A stretch of 32,709 nt of DNA from Bacteroidaceae bacterium (GTDB lineage: Bacteria > Bacteroidota > Bacteroidia > Bacteroidales > Bacteroidaceae). Of this stretch, positions 31,832-32,709 are shown in pieces; positions within the stretch are counted from its first letter, which is position 1, and each line of letters begins with the position of its first letter. A program made the position numbers and the translations under genes. The stretch covers positions 1-32,709 of the forward strand of contig JAFZFF010000101.1 in NCBI GenBank assembly GCA_017556045.1, given 5' to 3'. The notes beneath the pieces were generated by a model, which saw only the letters and a list, made by a program, of their open reading frames with translations, was not told the DNA's origin and searched no databases.

Positions 31832-32410
31832 TCAAATCTCTTCCAAATGCTTTTGAATCTTTGCCTCTTCATTTTGGGCATCACGGTAGCGGATAACTAC
31901 TGCAGTTTCGCTGTATCCTCCAGCCTTCTCTATCGTGATTTCTATTTCGCCACCAGTAACTTCCCATAGGCTTCCCCATGTTGCTCTTCCGCTAATAAGT
32001 TCAAGCATATATGCCGCATCAGAAGGGCTCACAGATTTCGTTGCATTATTCTTCTCTACCACAGTTGCCGGCTTACCATATTTGCGAGTATACAAATCCT
32101 TGTAGTAATTGTAGGTGTTCACCAACACCTTCCATTCATCAGAAGCATCAAAGAGTACCACTACCGAATAGACATTCTCACCCTCATCATCAGCAATTAC
32201 GCCCACCGTTGCGTTACGCCCAGTGAAGTCGCCGGTAAACAAAGTCGTATTATTATCATTGCCAATCGTCTTGAATCCTTTCGCACTCAACTGCTTGCAA
32301 AATGCGTCCATACTACCTTCGAGAGGGATACCCTTAAACGAAAGATGCTCTTGAGCCATACATGCAAATGAAACAAAAAGGACGATAAGTGAAAAAAGAT
32401 GTCTTTTCAT
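31832..32410 (-). CDS. Small secreted protein, Bacteroidales FKGIPLEG type (192 aa)
   Basis: From the ATG at 32410 a signal peptide is clear (MKRHLFSLIVLFVSFACMAQ). The mature start, EHLSFKGIPLEGSMDAFCKQL, resembles a common Bacteroidales secreted hypothetical of unknown function. The rest is alpha/beta, with GRNATVGVIADDEGENVYSV, YYKDLYTRKYGKPA and EIEITIEKAGGYSETAVVIR. The C-terminal helix is NEEAKIQKHLEEI. The Cys inside the signal peptide could instead be a lipobox, but Phe at -2 makes that weaker. It precedes the CoiA-like gene by 12 nt, so both are likely on one transcript from the promoter at 32456. Confidence 0.75.
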   Translation of the reverse strand: MKRHLFSLIVLFVSFACMAQEHLSFKGIPLEGSMDAFCKQLSAKGFKTIGNDNNTTLFTGDFTGRNATVGVIADDEGENVYSVVVLFDASDEWKVLVNTYNYYKDLYTRKYGKPATVVEKNNATKSVSPSDAAYMLELISGRATWGSLWEVTGGEIEITIEKAGGYSETAVVIRYRDAQNEEAKIQKHLEEI

Positions 32411-32455
32411 AGTGATTGTATTTATTACTGTTGTTTTAGTTCTTCTACTCTTCTG

Positions 32456-32487
32456 CAAAGTTACGAACTCCCCCTCACCTCTGCAAG
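32456..32487 (-). promoter_or_regulatory. Promoter of the secreted-protein/CoiA-like operon
   Basis: On the minus strand the -7 element is TAACTTTG (32456-32463); CTTG (32484-32487) 20 nt upstream is a near -33. The leader is about 40 nt. Confidence 0.55.
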
Positions 32488-32571
32488 TTTTCAGCGCAAA
32501 AGATTTTTTCGGAGCGGGTCCTTCACATTGTCATAAGACAATCAGAGTCAACAAATCCAGTACAACTGGGG

Positions 32572-32602
32572 GTGCTTACAATTACGATTACAGTTAATAT
32601 GC
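32572..32602. repeat. 31-bp inverted repeat, right copy
   Basis: It is the inverted partner of 25536-25566 (one mismatch in 31). It lies about 110 bp upstream of the predicted promoter at 32456. Beyond it to the window end (32603-32709) the DNA is very AT-rich, with no gene seen. Confidence 0.9.
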
Positions 32603-32709
32603 GCACTCACGATAGAGGCAAATATACTGTTGAGTAAAAACTCTTATTTTATATATTAGATATACATAGTATATATAATATAAAAATAAGCCATATTATT
32701 ATATACCCA

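Noticed and set aside
25566-32410. Prophage
   Set aside because: The M15 hydrolase and primase-like gene are suggestive, but no capsid, tail, terminase or integrase gene is present.

Overview
The window looks like chromosomal DNA of a member of the order Bacteroidales, probably near Prevotellaceae. The evidence is internal. There are two BspA-type leucine-rich-repeat surface proteins, a CotH-type secreted protein, and secreted proteins with a sorting-type C-terminal tail (YDLxGR...YIVN). A DUF4248 / VirE-N / M15-peptidase accessory module is present. Several genes are preceded by TAnnTTTG, the -7 element of the Bacteroidetes primary sigma factor, and Shine-Dalgarno sequences are not obvious. 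No tRNA, rRNA, CRISPR array or recognisable transposase gene was seen.

Region by region. (1) 1-5600 holds a 43-aa peptide gene and a BspA-like lipoprotein on +. About 1.2 kb of genomic debris follows: a decayed DUF4248 end, a ~0.5-kb inverted-repeat-bounded element, a sorting-tail remnant and the end of a lipase-like gene. A second peptide gene of the same family lies on the minus strand. (2) 5602-12579 is a 2325-aa modular BspA-like secreted protein on the minus strand. (3) 12580-15600 contains an orphan coding remnant, an outer-membrane barrel protein, an RlmB-type rRNA methyltransferase and a GNAT acetyltransferase. (4) 15598-20681 contains a 62-aa membrane protein, pyruvate:ferredoxin oxidoreductase and an AAA/DUF4143 ATPase, all on minus. 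(5) 20800-25203 contains an ATP-grasp-like hypothetical protein and a CotH protein with F5/8-type, dockerin-like and cohesin-like parts on +. (6) 25280-32602 is an all-minus accessory block: DUF4248, VirE-N/primase-like protein, M15 peptidase, four unrecognised proteins, a CoiA-like nuclease and a small secreted protein. A 31-bp sequence occurs in inverted orientation at 25536-25566 and 32572-32602, one mismatch apart, enclosing about 7 kb.

Three signals deserve most attention. The first is the paired peptide genes that share APVVEVIEVEVEQGFA and an acidic, Trp-ending C-terminus, each next to a giant BspA gene. The second is the 31-bp inverted repeats bracketing the accessory block. The third is a family of GC-rich palindromic repeats that has invaded that block and now encodes protein termini, a stop codon and a ~70-residue linker inside the VirE-like protein. 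Functions are assigned from recognised motifs only; no database search was run.
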